Below, in pieces: positions 1 to 8,972 of a DNA stretch of 64,000 nucleotides. The DNA is from Chryseobacterium sp. W4I1 (GTDB lineage: Bacteria > Bacteroidota > Bacteroidia > Flavobacteriales > Weeksellaceae), in the NCBI RefSeq assembly GCF_030816115.1, contig NZ_JAUSXQ010000001.1, positions 1,922,001 through 1,986,000 of the forward strand. Direction: 5' to 3'. Made by a program: the position numbers and the translations under genes. The notes under the pieces were generated by a model, which saw only the letters and a program-made list of their open reading frames with translations, was not told where the DNA came from and did not search any database. Position 1 is the first letter of the stretch, and the number at the start of each line of letters is the position of its first letter.

Positions 1-1544
1 AACTCTTCTGTCATAGCTGTAATATCACTACAATTGTACCCGAACTGCCCCAGCATATCAATTGCAGCCTGTCTTACGGCAATAGCAGCATTCTGCTGGT
101 TGGTGGTGGAAGTCGTTAAACTCAGTCCTTCTAAAAAGGCTCTGTCGGTTTTTTCTTTTCCTATTCTGTTATAAATTCTCATCAGTGCCGCAGACCAGAT
201 CTGAGCTTTATCATAATAGGATCCGGATCCCGGATAGGTCATTGTAGTATTGGTTATTCTGCCGGCCCAGAAGGGATTGTGCCCGTCCCAGTTAAACATC
301 CAGTGATATTCAGGATCTGATGGAGACCATTGATTTAAGCTTCTGCTGTAAGACTGTGCCCAGTAATCGCCACATCCCTCGCTCAGGCCGTCTGCATTGG
401 AAATTCCTCCTGCCAGCCAGTGATGGATTCCGTGGCCTAATTCATGGAGGATCACATCCGCATCTTCCGCGTCGTCTACCCCGCCCTCTCCAAATCCAAG
501 TGATTGATTTGCGGTAAGATAATGAGAATTATCCGTACCATTAAAACCATGGGGATCAAATCTTAAAACCCCATTATTCTGTGAAGGTTTACAGACAATT
601 CCTAAAGTTACGTTGATATATCTAAGACTGTTATCCAGGTGCCAGTAGGCATTCACTGCTTCAAATCCCTGATCGTTTCTGTTGAATAAAAACTGATTGG
701 TGGATTGTGTAAAAGGTCCTGAAACAGGTGCTTCTAATTCTTTAACTTCTGCATATGTTCCCTTCAAGGAATAAATTCCGCCTGTGAAATCAAGTTCAGG
801 AATGGTCACCAGCGTTCTTGCAGCATCCAGGCTTGCATTGGTTGCATCATTATTATCTACAAAGTTTCCTCCATAAGCTGATCCGGTTTTAGATAAAGGA
901 TCCGGCTGAAAAATATAGGCACTTCCTGTCACAAAAGCCTTCTTCGCATTTATTTTTTTATTTTTCTTAACAGGAGGATCATTTTTATCGTGGTGTTTTA
1001 CAGAAATATCTTTCACACTGATCACAGTACCGGTTTTTGCATCTACCATAGTTTCCCAACTGCCCGGGTTATTGAAAGAACTGGTCAGTACCCTGTAAAC
1101 CAGTTTTGTTTCTCCAGACTCTGTGCTGTAAACAAACAGCTTATTTTCCTCATAGGTAATTTCGCCTTTCGATCCGGAAGCTATGTGGGCTTTTTTAAGT
1201 GCTTCAGAAGCAGAAAAAGAAGGAGCCGTATCAATTTCCTTCAGGTTTTTTTTCAAGCTTTCTGTACTGGTGTAGCTTATTTTACCGTCTTTATTGAAAT
1301 GAATTACAATTTCAGACTCGAAAACAGGAACTTCTTTGATCATCTGCTGAAAACGAAGTGTTTCTCCTGTATTGCCTTTACGGACTGAGCTTAATGTAAG
1401 CCCGGTGAATCCCTGGATTCCTAAGTTTCTGGAATGATCTTTAATCCAACTTTTTGCAGGGGTTTCAAAGGATGATTCCTGAGCTGTCAATGCAGAACAG
1501 CATAATACACTGCCCAGAATGAGCGAAGTAATTTTTAGTTTCAT
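1..1544 (-). CDS. Secreted zinc metallopeptidase with FTP propeptide (M36/M4-like), 3' end outside window
   Basis: Secreted protease; about 514 residues lie in the window and the C-terminus is cut off by the left edge. The ATG at 1544 gives a signal peptide (MKLKITSLILGSVLCCSALTAQ, first 20 or so residues). It is followed by a fungalysin/thermolysin-type propeptide region (about residues 30-180) and a peptidase domain. The zinc-binding HELGH is at residues 367-371, within a stretch continuing GIHHW, and an E-containing SEGCGDYWA follows about 20 residues later as the likely third ligand. This arrangement fits the M36/M4 gluzincin families. In flavobacteria such enzymes often end in a type IX secretion signal, but that end is not visible here. 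A weak -7-like box (TATATTCG, 1577-1584) lies upstream. Confidence 0.85.
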   Translation of the reverse strand, partial: MKLKITSLILGSVLCCSALTAQESSFETPAKSWIKDHSRNLGIQGFTGLTLSSVRKGNTGETLRFQQMIKEVPVFESEIVIHFNKDGKISYTSTESLKKNLKEIDTAPSFSASEALKKAHIASGSKGEITYEENKLFVYSTESGETKLVYRVLTSSFNNPGSWETMVDAKTGTVISVKDISVKHHDKNDPPVKKNKKINAKKAFVTGSAYIFQPDPLSKTGSAYGGNFVDNNDATNASLDAARTLVTIPELDFTGGIYSLKGTYAEVKELEAPVSGPFTQSTNQFLFNRNDQGFEAVNAYWHLDNSLRYINVTLGIVCKPSQNNGVLRFDPHGFNGTDNSHYLTANQSLGFGEGGVDDAEDADVILHELGHGIHHWLAGGISNADGLSEGCGDYWAQSYSRSLNQWSPSDPEYHWMFNWDGHNPFWAGRITNTTMTYPGSGSYYDKAQIWSAALMRIYNRIGKEKTDRAFLEGLSLTTSTTNQQNAAIAVRQAAIDMLGQFGYNCSDITAMTEE

Positions 1545-1646
1545 TTAATTATATTTAAATTAGTGTGTTTTAATTACGAATATAAATAAATTTCTCTATA
1601 TTTTTCACCAACAAGTGTATAATTGTCAAAATTAATTATGCATAAT

Positions 1647-1675
1647 AAAAAACTCCATCCAAAGACAGAGTTTAA
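1647..1675 (-). terminator. Possible terminator after clpS
   Basis: AAACTC and GAGTTT arms face each other across a short interrupted stem. A run of A on the plus strand to the left corresponds to a U tract for minus-strand transcripts. The stem contains mismatches, so this is a weak call. Confidence 0.35.
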
Positions 1676-1678
1676 TTT

Positions 1679-1984
1679 TTATACTATTTCACTTGTTAAT
1701 TCCCTTGAAAGCAATTTTTCATGCATGGGCTTCAGGATATCCATTGAGCCCGTTTTTACTGTGCATTTGCCTTTGTAATGAACCAGAATGGTACATTGTT
1801 CGGCCTGCTCCAGTGTATGCTTGCAGATCTCAATCAGAGAATCAATCACATAATCAAAAGTGTGAATATCATCATTATGGAGAACAAGCTTATATACTTC
1901 ATCGGTATCATCCAAAACGAGTACTTCTTCTTCATACTGACGTTTCGGATCTTCATAATCTTTTATACTATTATAAAAAAACAT
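1679..1984 (-). CDS. clpS: ATP-dependent Clp protease adaptor ClpS
   Basis: Adaptor that binds N-degron substrates and hands them to the ClpAP-type AAA+ unfoldase in the cytoplasm. The 101-residue length is normal. The core has the ClpS signature: a LVLHNDDIHTFDYVI segment (about residues 33-47) with the conserved NDD, then a helix and CTILVHYKGKC. The N-terminal extension is acidic, as in other Bacteroidota ClpS. The gene lies 11 bases after the start of the neighbouring CNNM/CBS gene's stop region, in the same direction, so the two may be co-transcribed. Confidence 0.93.
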   Translation of the reverse strand: MFFYNSIKDYEDPKRQYEEEVLVLDDTDEVYKLVLHNDDIHTFDYVIDSLIEICKHTLEQAEQCTILVHYKGKCTVKTGSMDILKPMHEKLLSRELTSEIV

Positions 1985-1995
1985 CCTAAACCTTT

Positions 1996-3354
1996 TTAAA
2001 CTTCACCTATTTTATCAGCCAGATCGTTGAGCACATTCGGGCCTTCATACACTAGTTCTACGAGTTCTACACTCTTATTATTCATTTTCAGGATCTTGAA
2101 ATGATAATTTTCCAAATCAAATTCCTCATTTTCTTCCGGGATATCTTCCAATGCATGCAGAATGAAACCTGCAAGTGAATTGTATTCGCTTTCTTCGGAA
2201 AGTGGCAGTTTTTTAGGCAAATGCTCATTAATCTCATCCAATGGCTGTGTAGCCTGAACCCAATAAATATTGTCGCCTATTTTATCTACCAGCTTATCCT
2301 CGTCATCTTCTTCATCCTGTATTTCCCCTACTAATTCTTCAAGAATGTCTTCAAGGGTAATAATTCCTTCCGTCCCACCAAACTCATCAATAACGATCGC
2401 AAGATGTTGTTTTTTCTGCTGGAATATTTTCAATAGGTCTGAAATCTTTTTGCTTCCTACTACGAAGAAGGCATCACGCATCAGTTCTTTAAGGTCATCA
2501 TGATTGAGAACACCTTTTCTTTTAACAAATTCTCTGATAATCTCTTTTGTATAGAGAATTCCGATCACATTATCTATGGAATCAAGGTATACAGGAATAC
2601 GGGAATAACCGCTGTCCATGATCTTGTTGATAATTTCATTGATATCTTCTTCAAAGTCAATAGACGTGATATTCTGTCTTGGAACCATGATCTGCTTGGC
2701 AGAGTGATCTGTAAAATCAAATGCATTTTTAATGATCTCATAGTTTTCTTCTTCAATCTCTCCGCTGTCTGCACTCTGTTTTACCAGAAGCTGAAGCTCT
2801 TCAGTGGAGTGGATCTCCTGCTCTGAAGCGGGATGTATTTTTACCAATCTCAGGAATGTATTGGACATCAGGTTCATCAACCAGATAAATGGTTTGAAGA
2901 TGGTATAGAAAACTCTCAACGGAACTGCTGTAGCCATTGTAGTAGCTTCTGATTTTCTGATGGCAATAGATTTTGGAATCAATTCACCAAATACGATGTG
3001 CATCACGGTGATCAATACAAAACTGGTCACCACTGAAATAGTGGTAATGGTAGTCTGAGCCAATTCAACATTCAGGGAATGGAAAATACTTTCAACAACG
3101 TGGTGAAGTGCACTTTCACCTACCCAACCCAATGCAAGGGACGCCAATGTAATACCAAGCTGTGTAGCAGACAAATACTCATCAAGATGCTTGATAATAT
3201 GCTCTGCCTGTTTTGCCATAGAGTTACCTTCGGCGGCTTTTAACTGGATTTGTGAGTAACGAACTTTAACAATTGAAAATTCTGCGGCTACGAAAAAGCC
3301 ATTTAGTAAAACAAGAAATAAGGCTAGCAAAAGCCTGACTATGTCCGAGTCCAT
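1996..3354 (-). CDS. CNNM/CBS-domain membrane protein (hemolysin/CorC family)
   Basis: Integral membrane protein of the CNNM family, linked in other organisms to magnesium or cobalt transport. Residues 1-190 form the DUF21/CNNM transmembrane domain, opening with a hydrophobic helix and a NGFFVAAEFS motif typical of the family. Two CBS domains follow (about 205-330), including VIDEFGGTEGIITLEDILEE. A CorC_HlyC domain ends the protein (about 350-440). At 452 residues the length is normal. Flavobacterial GldE, a gliding lipoprotein partner, is a relative. Nothing here supports a gliding role, so only the family is assigned. Confidence 0.88.
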   Translation of the reverse strand: MDSDIVRLLLALFLVLLNGFFVAAEFSIVKVRYSQIQLKAAEGNSMAKQAEHIIKHLDEYLSATQLGITLASLALGWVGESALHHVVESIFHSLNVELAQTTITTISVVTSFVLITVMHIVFGELIPKSIAIRKSEATTMATAVPLRVFYTIFKPFIWLMNLMSNTFLRLVKIHPASEQEIHSTEELQLLVKQSADSGEIEEENYEIIKNAFDFTDHSAKQIMVPRQNITSIDFEEDINEIINKIMDSGYSRIPVYLDSIDNVIGILYTKEIIREFVKRKGVLNHDDLKELMRDAFFVVGSKKISDLLKIFQQKKQHLAIVIDEFGGTEGIITLEDILEELVGEIQDEEDDEDKLVDKIGDNIYWVQATQPLDEINEHLPKKLPLSEESEYNSLAGFILHALEDIPEENEEFDLENYHFKILKMNNKSVELVELVYEGPNVLNDLADKIGEV

Positions 3355-3402
3355 TTAGAAGTTGTATAATATTTTAGTTTACAAAGATAGAAAAAATAAA
3401 AA

Positions 3403-3436
3403 TAACAAAAAAAAGCATCGACTGTATCGATGCTTT
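3403..3436 (-). terminator. Terminator of the atp operon
   Basis: A perfect 10-bp stem AAGCATCGA-type (3412-3421 with 3427-3436) encloses a five-base loop. It is preceded on the plus strand by an A run that becomes the U tract for minus-strand transcripts. It follows atpG directly. Confidence 0.85.
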
Positions 3437-3458
3437 AATATTATGTTAAAATAATTCT

Positions 3459-4328
3459 TTATGAATTTTTCAAAGCTTCTGCTCCGGAAACGATCTCTAA
3501 GATCTCGTTGGTAATAGCAGCCTGTCTGGCTTTGTTATAATAAATAACCAAATCATTTTTCATAGACTGAGCGTTATCCGTTGCTTTATGCATTGCTGTC
3601 ATTCTGGCACCGTGCTCTGATGCTACAGAATCCAGAACACCTTTGAAAACCTGAGTTTTTATAGATTTTGGAATCAAATTATCTAAGATCTCTGCTCTGT
3701 TAGGCTCAAAAATGTAATCTGTTTCTACCTGAGATTCAGCTGCGTCAACTTCCGGCATATGAATTGGAAGAAGCTGTTCTGTAGTCACTTCCTGAGTAGC
3801 AGCATTAACGAATTTATTATAAATTAAATAAACTTCGTCAAATTTACCTTCTTTGAAACTACTCATTACGGCTTCTGTAAGATGAGAAACTGCATCAAAA
3901 GTCAAATTATCAAAAACAGAGCTTCCATTAGCATATACTGTACGGCTTTTTCTTACAGCATCATACGCTTTTTTACCAATTGTAAGAACTTCAACTTCGT
4001 ACTGGGCATTATTCTGAAACTGAATGTTTAGCTCTTTAACGATAGCTGAGTTAAAAGCACCTGCCAAACCTCTGTTTGAAGTAACAGCAATGAAAAGAAC
4101 TCTCTTTACTTCTCTTTTTTGAGCATAAATAGAAACCTGATCAGGATCTGAACTAGAATTTACATTCTGGATAATCTCCTGTAGTTTTTCAGAATAAGGT
4201 CTCAACATTACGATGGCATCCTGTGCTTTCTTTAGTTTCGCAGCGGAAACCATTTTCATAGCACGTGTGATTTGCATCGTAGATGAAATTGAACTGATTC
4301 TTCCTCGTATTTCTTTTAAGTTTGCCAT
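3459..4328 (-). CDS. atpG: ATP synthase F1 subunit gamma
   Basis: Central rotor shaft of F1, coupling Fo rotation to catalysis in the alpha/beta hexamer. The 289-residue protein has the conserved N-terminal helix (MANLKEIRGRISSISSTMQI) with ITRAMKMVSAAKL, and the C-terminal helix with SEHGARMTAMHKATDNA and NKARQAAITNEILEI. These two coiled helices make the shaft. It is the last gene of the operon here, ending at a strong terminator. The 86-bp gap to atpA is filled by a low-complexity repeat rather than the usual short spacer. Confidence 0.97.
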   Translation of the reverse strand: MANLKEIRGRISSISSTMQITRAMKMVSAAKLKKAQDAIVMLRPYSEKLQEIIQNVNSSSDPDQVSIYAQKREVKRVLFIAVTSNRGLAGAFNSAIVKELNIQFQNNAQYEVEVLTIGKKAYDAVRKSRTVYANGSSVFDNLTFDAVSHLTEAVMSSFKEGKFDEVYLIYNKFVNAATQEVTTEQLLPIHMPEVDAAESQVETDYIFEPNRAEILDNLIPKSIKTQVFKGVLDSVASEHGARMTAMHKATDNAQSMKNDLVIYYNKARQAAITNEILEIVSGAEALKNS

Positions 4329-4335
4329 ATTTTGG

Positions 4336-4410
4336 TTAGTTGTTGGTTGTCGGTTGTTGGTTGCTAGTTTTAGAAAATTCTGTCAACTATCAACCAAAAA
4401 CCATCAACTA
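4336..4410. repeat. Low-complexity inverted repeat in the atpA-atpG gap (locus A)
   Basis: The left arm (4336-4369) is built from GTTGGTTG-like units. The right arm (4384-4410) carries the complementary CAACCA units, so the two can pair in RNA. The element fills almost the whole gap between atpA and atpG and would be transcribed inside the atp message. Related elements occur at 19585, 24662, 37157 and 58883. Confidence 0.7.
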
Positions 4411-4414
4411 ATTT

Positions 4415-5992
4415 TTAGTTATATTTAGAAGCTAAATCATTAGCCGCCTGCTTAAGAACTGCTGTAATATCGTTGTCGATTTTTCCAGCTTTAAGAGCAG
4501 CCATTGTTTCAGGGTGCTTAGATCTTAAGAACTCGATATATTCAATCTGGAATTCTTTTACTTTTCTGATAGGAACGTTTCTCATTAAGTTTTCAGTACC
4601 AGCGTAAATCATTGCCACCTGACTGTCTACAGGAAGCGGAGAGTTTACCGGCTGCTTAAGAAGCTCTACGTTTCTTTCCCCTTTAGAGATAACCGCTAAA
4701 GTAGAAGCATCAAGATCAGAACCGAATTTAGCGAACGCCTCTAATTCTTTATATTGAGCCTGGTCTAATTTAAGAGTACCGGATACTTTTTTCATTGATT
4801 TGATCTGAGCGTTACCTCCTACTCTCGATACAGAGATCCCCACGTTGATTGCAGGACGAACCCCTGAGTTGAATAGATCAGACTCCAAGAAGATCTGTCC
4901 GTCAGTAATAGAGATTACGTTCGTTGGAATATACGCAGAAACGTCACCAGCCTGAGTTTCGATAATCGGAAGTGCCGTTAATGAACCTCCTCCTTTTACC
5001 AATGGTCTTAGAGATTCTGGTAAATCGTTCATCTGGCTAGCAATTTTATCATCAGCGATTACTTTTGCAGCTCTTTCCAATAATCTTGAGTGAAGATAGA
5101 AAACGTCTCCAGGATAAGCTTCACGGCCCGGTGGTCTTCTCAATAGTAGAGAAAGCTCACGGTAAGCAACAGCTTGTTTAGATAAATCATCATAAATGAT
5201 CAATGCCGGTCTACCAGTGTCTCTGAAGAACTCACCGATAGAAGCACCTGCCATTGCAGAATAAACCTGCATTGGAACCGGATCTGAAGCATTAGCTGCA
5301 ACGATTACGGTATAAGCTAAAGCTCCTTTATCAGAAAGGGTTTTAACGATTTGTGCTACAGTAGAAGCTTTCTGACCAATAGCAACATATATACAATATA
5401 CTGGCTGACCAGCATCAAAAAATTCTTTTTGGTTGATGATCGTATCGATAGCAACCGTAGTTTTACCTGTCTGTCTGTCACCGATGATCAATTCTCTCTG
5501 ACCTCTTCCTACAGGAATCATAGAGTCGATTGCAACGATACCTGTCTGTAAAGGTTCAGTTACCGGCTGTCTGAAGATAACTCCAGGAGCCTTTCTTTCC
5601 AATGGCATTTCATATAATTCGCCAGTGATAGGACCTTTACCGTCGATAGGGTTACCAAGAGTATCTACTACTCTTCCTAACATACCTTCTCCTACTTTGA
5701 TAGAAGAGATTCTGTTTGTTCTTCTTACTGTATCTCCTTCTCTTACTAATTTACTTTCCCCAAGTAGAGCAACACCTACGTTGTCTTCTTCAAGGTTAAG
5801 TACAATACCTTCTACATCACTAGAAAATTTCACCAACTCTCCGTATTGTACGTTTTCTAACCCGTATACACGAGCAATACCATCACCGATGGTTAAAACT
5901 GTACCTACTTCCTCAACGTTGGATTGAGTGTCGAAGTTGGCCAATTGCTGTTTTAAGATCGCAGATACTTCTGCCGGATTTATTTCTGCCAT
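4415..5992 (-). CDS. atpA: ATP synthase F1 subunit alpha
   Basis: Non-catalytic nucleotide-binding subunit of F1. The 525-residue length is normal. The Walker A loop GDRQTGKTT is at residues 171-179, and the downstream [20 protein letters not shown] segment with [21 protein letters not shown] is diagnostic. The N-terminus binds the delta subunit. It is separated from the upstream exported-protein gene by 18 bases, so translation is probably still coupled within one operon. The partner beta subunit (atpD) is not in this window, as is common in Bacteroidota where atpD-atpC sit elsewhere. Confidence 0.98.
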   Translation of the reverse strand: MAEINPAEVSAILKQQLANFDTQSNVEEVGTVLTIGDGIARVYGLENVQYGELVKFSSDVEGIVLNLEEDNVGVALLGESKLVREGDTVRRTNRISSIKVGEGMLGRVVDTLGNPIDGKGPITGELYEMPLERKAPGVIFRQPVTEPLQTGIVAIDSMIPVGRGQRELIIGDRQTGKTTVAIDTIINQKEFFDAGQPVYCIYVAIGQKASTVAQIVKTLSDKGALAYTVIVAANASDPVPMQVYSAMAGASIGEFFRDTGRPALIIYDDLSKQAVAYRELSLLLRRPPGREAYPGDVFYLHSRLLERAAKVIADDKIASQMNDLPESLRPLVKGGGSLTALPIIETQAGDVSAYIPTNVISITDGQIFLESDLFNSGVRPAINVGISVSRVGGNAQIKSMKKVSGTLKLDQAQYKELEAFAKFGSDLDASTLAVISKGERNVELLKQPVNSPLPVDSQVAMIYAGTENLMRNVPIRKVKEFQIEYIEFLRSKHPETMAALKAGKIDNDITAVLKQAANDLASKYN

Positions 5993-6010
5993 TGTATGGT
6001 TGTTTTTGTC

Positions 6011-6442
6011 TTATTTAAAAAGTTTAATTTTTAGATCTTCGTTAGAATATTTAGCTATAAACAAATCAATTTTTGATTCATCGGCATTTCCGTTTTCATC
6101 AAATATACCTGACTTGTAAATATTTTTAATTATATCTTTATCTGATAAATCTGTAACAAGTTCTTTATTATTTTTCAAAAATCTTACTGTATAAATTATT
6201 TTAGTCCAGTAAGGAGATTCGTTGGGATAAATAGGAGGTGTCTTACGTACTTCATAGGTAGACCCCAGTACAGAAACAATTCCATTATCCTTTGTGTCAG
6301 ACAGGATAAAATTATAATTATTGTTTTCAATATGATAGGTTTCTTTATCATCAATAAACACTTTATCTTTCTTAATTTTCACTTTTTGTCCAAAAGCTAA
6401 ACAAGAAAAAACAAGCATTGATATGTATAAACCCTTTTTCAT
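6011..6442 (-). CDS. Small exported protein of unknown function inside the atp operon
   Basis: I do not recognise a family. The 143-residue product starts with a clear signal peptide ending in LAFGQ (residue 19), a typical Chryseobacterium signal. A lysine- and asparagine-rich mature part follows with no visible motif, membrane segment or cysteine pair. The gene starts one base after the atpH stop and ends 18 bases before the atpA start, so it sits precisely in the operon without disturbing either neighbour. Its sequence is visibly more AT-rich than the atp genes, suggesting recent insertion. Whether it has any link to ATP synthase is unknown. A periplasmic or outer-membrane location is inferred from the signal peptide. 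Confidence 0.75.
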   Translation of the reverse strand: MKKGLYISMLVFSCLAFGQKVKIKKDKVFIDDKETYHIENNNYNFILSDTKDNGIVSVLGSTYEVRKTPPIYPNESPYWTKIIYTVRFLKNNKELVTDLSDKDIIKNIYKSGIFDENGNADESKIDLFIAKYSNEDLKIKLFK

Positions 6443-6443
6443 A

Positions 6444-6983
6444 TTAGTTTAACTGAAAATCTTTTTTAACCAGGTTCAATTTTGTCTTTACAGATGCATC
6501 TACCTGCTGATCACCTACTCTTAGAATGTAACCTCCTAAAATTTCAGGCTTCACATTTACCTTTAGGTCAAAGTTTGTACCTGCATTTACAAGATTGGTA
6601 GATCTTAGGATCTGATCAAGGTTTTCTTTAGAAAGCTGGGTTGCCGTAGTAAGAGTAATTCTCTGTACTCCGTTGATATCCTCTACTTTGTTGATGAATT
6701 CCTGAGCGATATTTTTCAGCTGGTTTTCACGTCCGTGCTTGATCACTAATCTGATCAGGTTTTGTGAAGACACTGAAAAACTTGTAAAGATCTGGTCTGC
6801 TACCTCTATTTTCTTTTTTGCATCAATGTAAGGCGTAAGGAAGAACTTGTTCAGATCTACAGATTGAGACATGATCTTCACTACATCTTTCATTTCAGAA
6901 AATACAGCAGCTGTCTGGCCTGATTCATTGGTGAAGTCAAGCAATCCTTGTGCGTATCTTTTAGCTACTTTAGATGTAAGCAT
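6444..6983 (-). CDS. atpH: ATP synthase F1 subunit delta
   Basis: Stator subunit linking the b subunit to the top of the alpha/beta hexamer. The 179-residue protein begins MLTSKVAKRYAQGLLDF, the usual N-terminal helix. It ends with the conserved ILGGYILRVGDQQVDASVK region near residues 148-166. It is preceded by atpF with a two-base gap and followed, after a single base, by the unexpected exported-protein gene. Confidence 0.95.
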   Translation of the reverse strand: MLTSKVAKRYAQGLLDFTNESGQTAAVFSEMKDVVKIMSQSVDLNKFFLTPYIDAKKKIEVADQIFTSFSVSSQNLIRLVIKHGRENQLKNIAQEFINKVEDINGVQRITLTTATQLSKENLDQILRSTNLVNAGTNFDLKVNVKPEILGGYILRVGDQQVDASVKTKLNLVKKDFQLN

Positions 6984-6985
6984 TC

Positions 6986-7483
6986 TTAGTTAAGGTTAGA
7001 TTTGTTTAAATAATTTTGAACTAATTCGTTTTGAGCTTCGTTGTTATCCAACTTCTGCTTAAGGATAGATTCAGCAATGTTTACAGATAAAGCACCGATT
7101 TGAGTTTTGATGTCTGCCATGGCAGCATTTTTCTCAGCAAGGATTGTTTGCTTAGCTGATTCGATCATTTTGTCTCCTTCATTTTTAGCAGCATCTTTAG
7201 CCTCACCTACGATTCTATCTTTAATTTCTCTAGCTTCTTTAAGGATAGCATCTCTTTCGATTTTAGCTTCACGAATAATTCTTTCGTTGTCCTCTTTTAG
7301 AGTCTCCATTTCTTTTCTTGCTAATTTAGCCTGATTAAGAGCATCAACAATAGAAGTTTCTCTGTCATTGATCGATTTTAAAATAGGTTTCCAAGCAAAT
7401 TTGCCTAACAAAAATAATAATGCTAGAAAAATAACAGACTGGATAATAAATAATCCTGATGAAAACTGGTGAATTAATTCCAT
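6986..7483 (-). CDS. atpF: ATP synthase Fo subunit b
   Basis: Peripheral stalk subunit. The 165-residue protein has one N-terminal membrane helix (about residues 8-28) followed by FAWKPILKSINDRE, the hallmark b-subunit junction. A long charged coiled coil then carries repeated A/K/E/R heptads to about residue 140. Two copies would dimerise in the stalk. It lies 82 bases downstream of atpE and is tightly linked to atpH. Confidence 0.96.
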   Translation of the reverse strand: MELIHQFSSGLFIIQSVIFLALLFLLGKFAWKPILKSINDRETSIVDALNQAKLARKEMETLKEDNERIIREAKIERDAILKEAREIKDRIVGEAKDAAKNEGDKMIESAKQTILAEKNAAMADIKTQIGALSVNIAESILKQKLDNNEAQNELVQNYLNKSNLN

Positions 7484-7565
7484 TATATAAATGTATAAAT
7501 AATTATTACTTTTTTAAATTAACATTGCTGCAGCCAACCGCTGCAACAATGTTTTTTTTGTTTGG

Positions 7566-7757
7566 TTATGATGCGAATAACGCAGCAAATGCAACACCTT
7601 CAACTAGTGCAGCTGCAATAAGCATAGCAGTTTGGATTTTTCCAGATTGCTCAGGCTGTCTAGCGATAGCTTCAAGAGCCGCAGCTCCGATTTTACCAAG
7701 GCCAATACCAACACCTAGTACGATAAGACCTCCACCAATGATTCTAGGGATTTCCAT
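7566..7757 (-). CDS. atpE: ATP synthase Fo subunit c
   Basis: Proteolipid that forms the rotating c-ring in the membrane. The 63-residue hairpin has helix 1 (IIGGGLIVLGVGIGLGKIG), the polar loop with ARQPE (residues 34-38), and helix 2 with the ion-binding glutamate in AALVEGVAF (near residue 53). The glutamate without an obvious extra sodium-ligand set suggests proton coupling, though this cannot be proven by eye. The short length is normal for flavobacteria. Confidence 0.96.
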   Translation of the reverse strand: MEIPRIIGGGLIVLGVGIGLGKIGAAALEAIARQPEQSGKIQTAMLIAAALVEGVAFAALFAS

Positions 7758-7812
7758 AATAAATATAATTTAAAAAATTGTTTTAATATTTTAAGTTTTT
7801 AAGCTTCTTTAA

Positions 7813-8913
7813 TTAGTGAGCAGCGTGATGTTCGTGCTCATGCTCTTCTACAGCCATTCCAATAAACAGAGCAGATAGCATAGTAAATATATAAGCCTGA
7901 AGGAATGCCACTAATACTTCAAGTATATAAATTACCAATGTTAAGAATGGAAACGCCACTCCTGCAATCCAGCTTTTGAAAATATAAATTGAACCAATCA
8001 GCGTCATTACTACGATGTGTCCCGCTGTCATGTTAGCAAAAAGACGAATCATCAATGCGAAAGGCTTAGTAATTGTTCCTAATAATTCGATTGGCAACAT
8101 AATGAACTTCATTGGAACCGGAACTCCTGGCATCCAGAAAATATGTTTCCAATAATCTTTATTAGCAGAGAATGTTGTAATTAAATAAGTAAGGATTGCA
8201 AGGAAGAATGTCATGGTAATATTACCTGTAACATTGATTCCGAAAGGCATTAAACCTAAAACATTTAAAAGCAAGATAAAGAAAAACACAGTTAATAAAT
8301 AACCCATAAATCTTTTATACTTATGTCCTATGTTCGGAATAGCAATCTCGTCTCTTACAAAGATAATTAATGGCTCTAAAAATCTTGCAGCTCCTGTAGG
8401 AACAACAGACTTTTTATATGATCTTGCCATTCCTGTAAATAACACAAGCATTACAAGCGCAACTAAGAAAATAATAAGCACACTTTTAGTAATTGAAAGA
8501 TCCAAAGGCTTCTCATTTGTAGGATGACCATCTTTATCAAGAGTTAAAGTTCCAGCTGCATCTGTTTTATAAATTTTCTCGTGGTGCAGCTTGTAGTAAG
8601 AACCATCAACTTCAGTTGTTTCCCCATGCATAAAGCCTTCTTTACCGTTGCTCATGAAAGCATGAAAGCCATTATCATAAAAAATAACAGGTAGAGGAAA
8701 ACCAATGTGGTGACCTTCCTTATCTACCATCAATGTAAAGTCATGAGCATCCAACAAGTGATGATTGATGAACTCCTTGTTTTCTTTACTTACTTTGTCT
8801 TTTTCTGAAAGCTCTTGAGCAGGAGCTGTTCCAGTAGTAGCCTCACCGTGCTGGGCAGATACTAAGTTTAATACAAAAATACTGTAGAATAAAACTGCGA
8901 ATTTCTTAAACAT
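7813..8913 (-). CDS. atpB: ATP synthase Fo subunit a
   Basis: Stator channel subunit next to the c-ring. The start at 8913 (MFKKFAVLFYSIFVLNLVSA) gives a signal peptide. An upstream in-frame TTG at 8937 overlaps a promoter box and was rejected. After an exported region of about 110 residues come several membrane helices. The essential arginine lies in ALMIRLFANMTAGH, and a LEVLVAFLQAYIFTMLSALF helix follows. A C-terminal His/Glu-rich tail (EEHEHEHHAAH) could bind metal. A signal peptide and long periplasmic N-terminus are usual for Bacteroidota AtpB. Confidence 0.95.
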   Translation of the reverse strand: MFKKFAVLFYSIFVLNLVSAQHGEATTGTAPAQELSEKDKVSKENKEFINHHLLDAHDFTLMVDKEGHHIGFPLPVIFYDNGFHAFMSNGKEGFMHGETTEVDGSYYKLHHEKIYKTDAAGTLTLDKDGHPTNEKPLDLSITKSVLIIFLVALVMLVLFTGMARSYKKSVVPTGAARFLEPLIIFVRDEIAIPNIGHKYKRFMGYLLTVFFFILLLNVLGLMPFGINVTGNITMTFFLAILTYLITTFSANKDYWKHIFWMPGVPVPMKFIMLPIELLGTITKPFALMIRLFANMTAGHIVVMTLIGSIYIFKSWIAGVAFPFLTLVIYILEVLVAFLQAYIFTMLSALFIGMAVEEHEHEHHAAH

Positions 8914-8934
8914 TGATAGGTTTTTTTCGTTGTG

Positions 8935-8963
8935 CAAAAATATAATAATTTTTCTAGTTTCAA
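8935..8963 (-). promoter_or_regulatory. Promoter upstream of atpB (TTG-N18-TATTTTTG)
   Basis: On the minus strand a TTG (8961-8963) is followed by 18 bases and then TATTTTTG (8935-8942), matching the Bacteroidota TAnnTTTG -7 box with a -33 TTG. It lies 21 bases before the atpB start. This suggests atpB and downstream genes can be transcribed without the upstream membrane-protein gene. Confidence 0.6.
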
Positions 8964-8972
8964 TAAATAATT

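Noticed and set aside
4329..4414. Repeated GTTGGTTG units as a CRISPR array
   Set aside because: The units are only a few bases long, with no regular 30-40-base spacers, and no cas gene is near. It is better read as an inverted low-complexity repeat.
8913..8937. Longer atpB start at the TTG at 8937
   Set aside because: It falls on the TATTTTTG promoter box. The ATG at 8913 gives a normal signal peptide.
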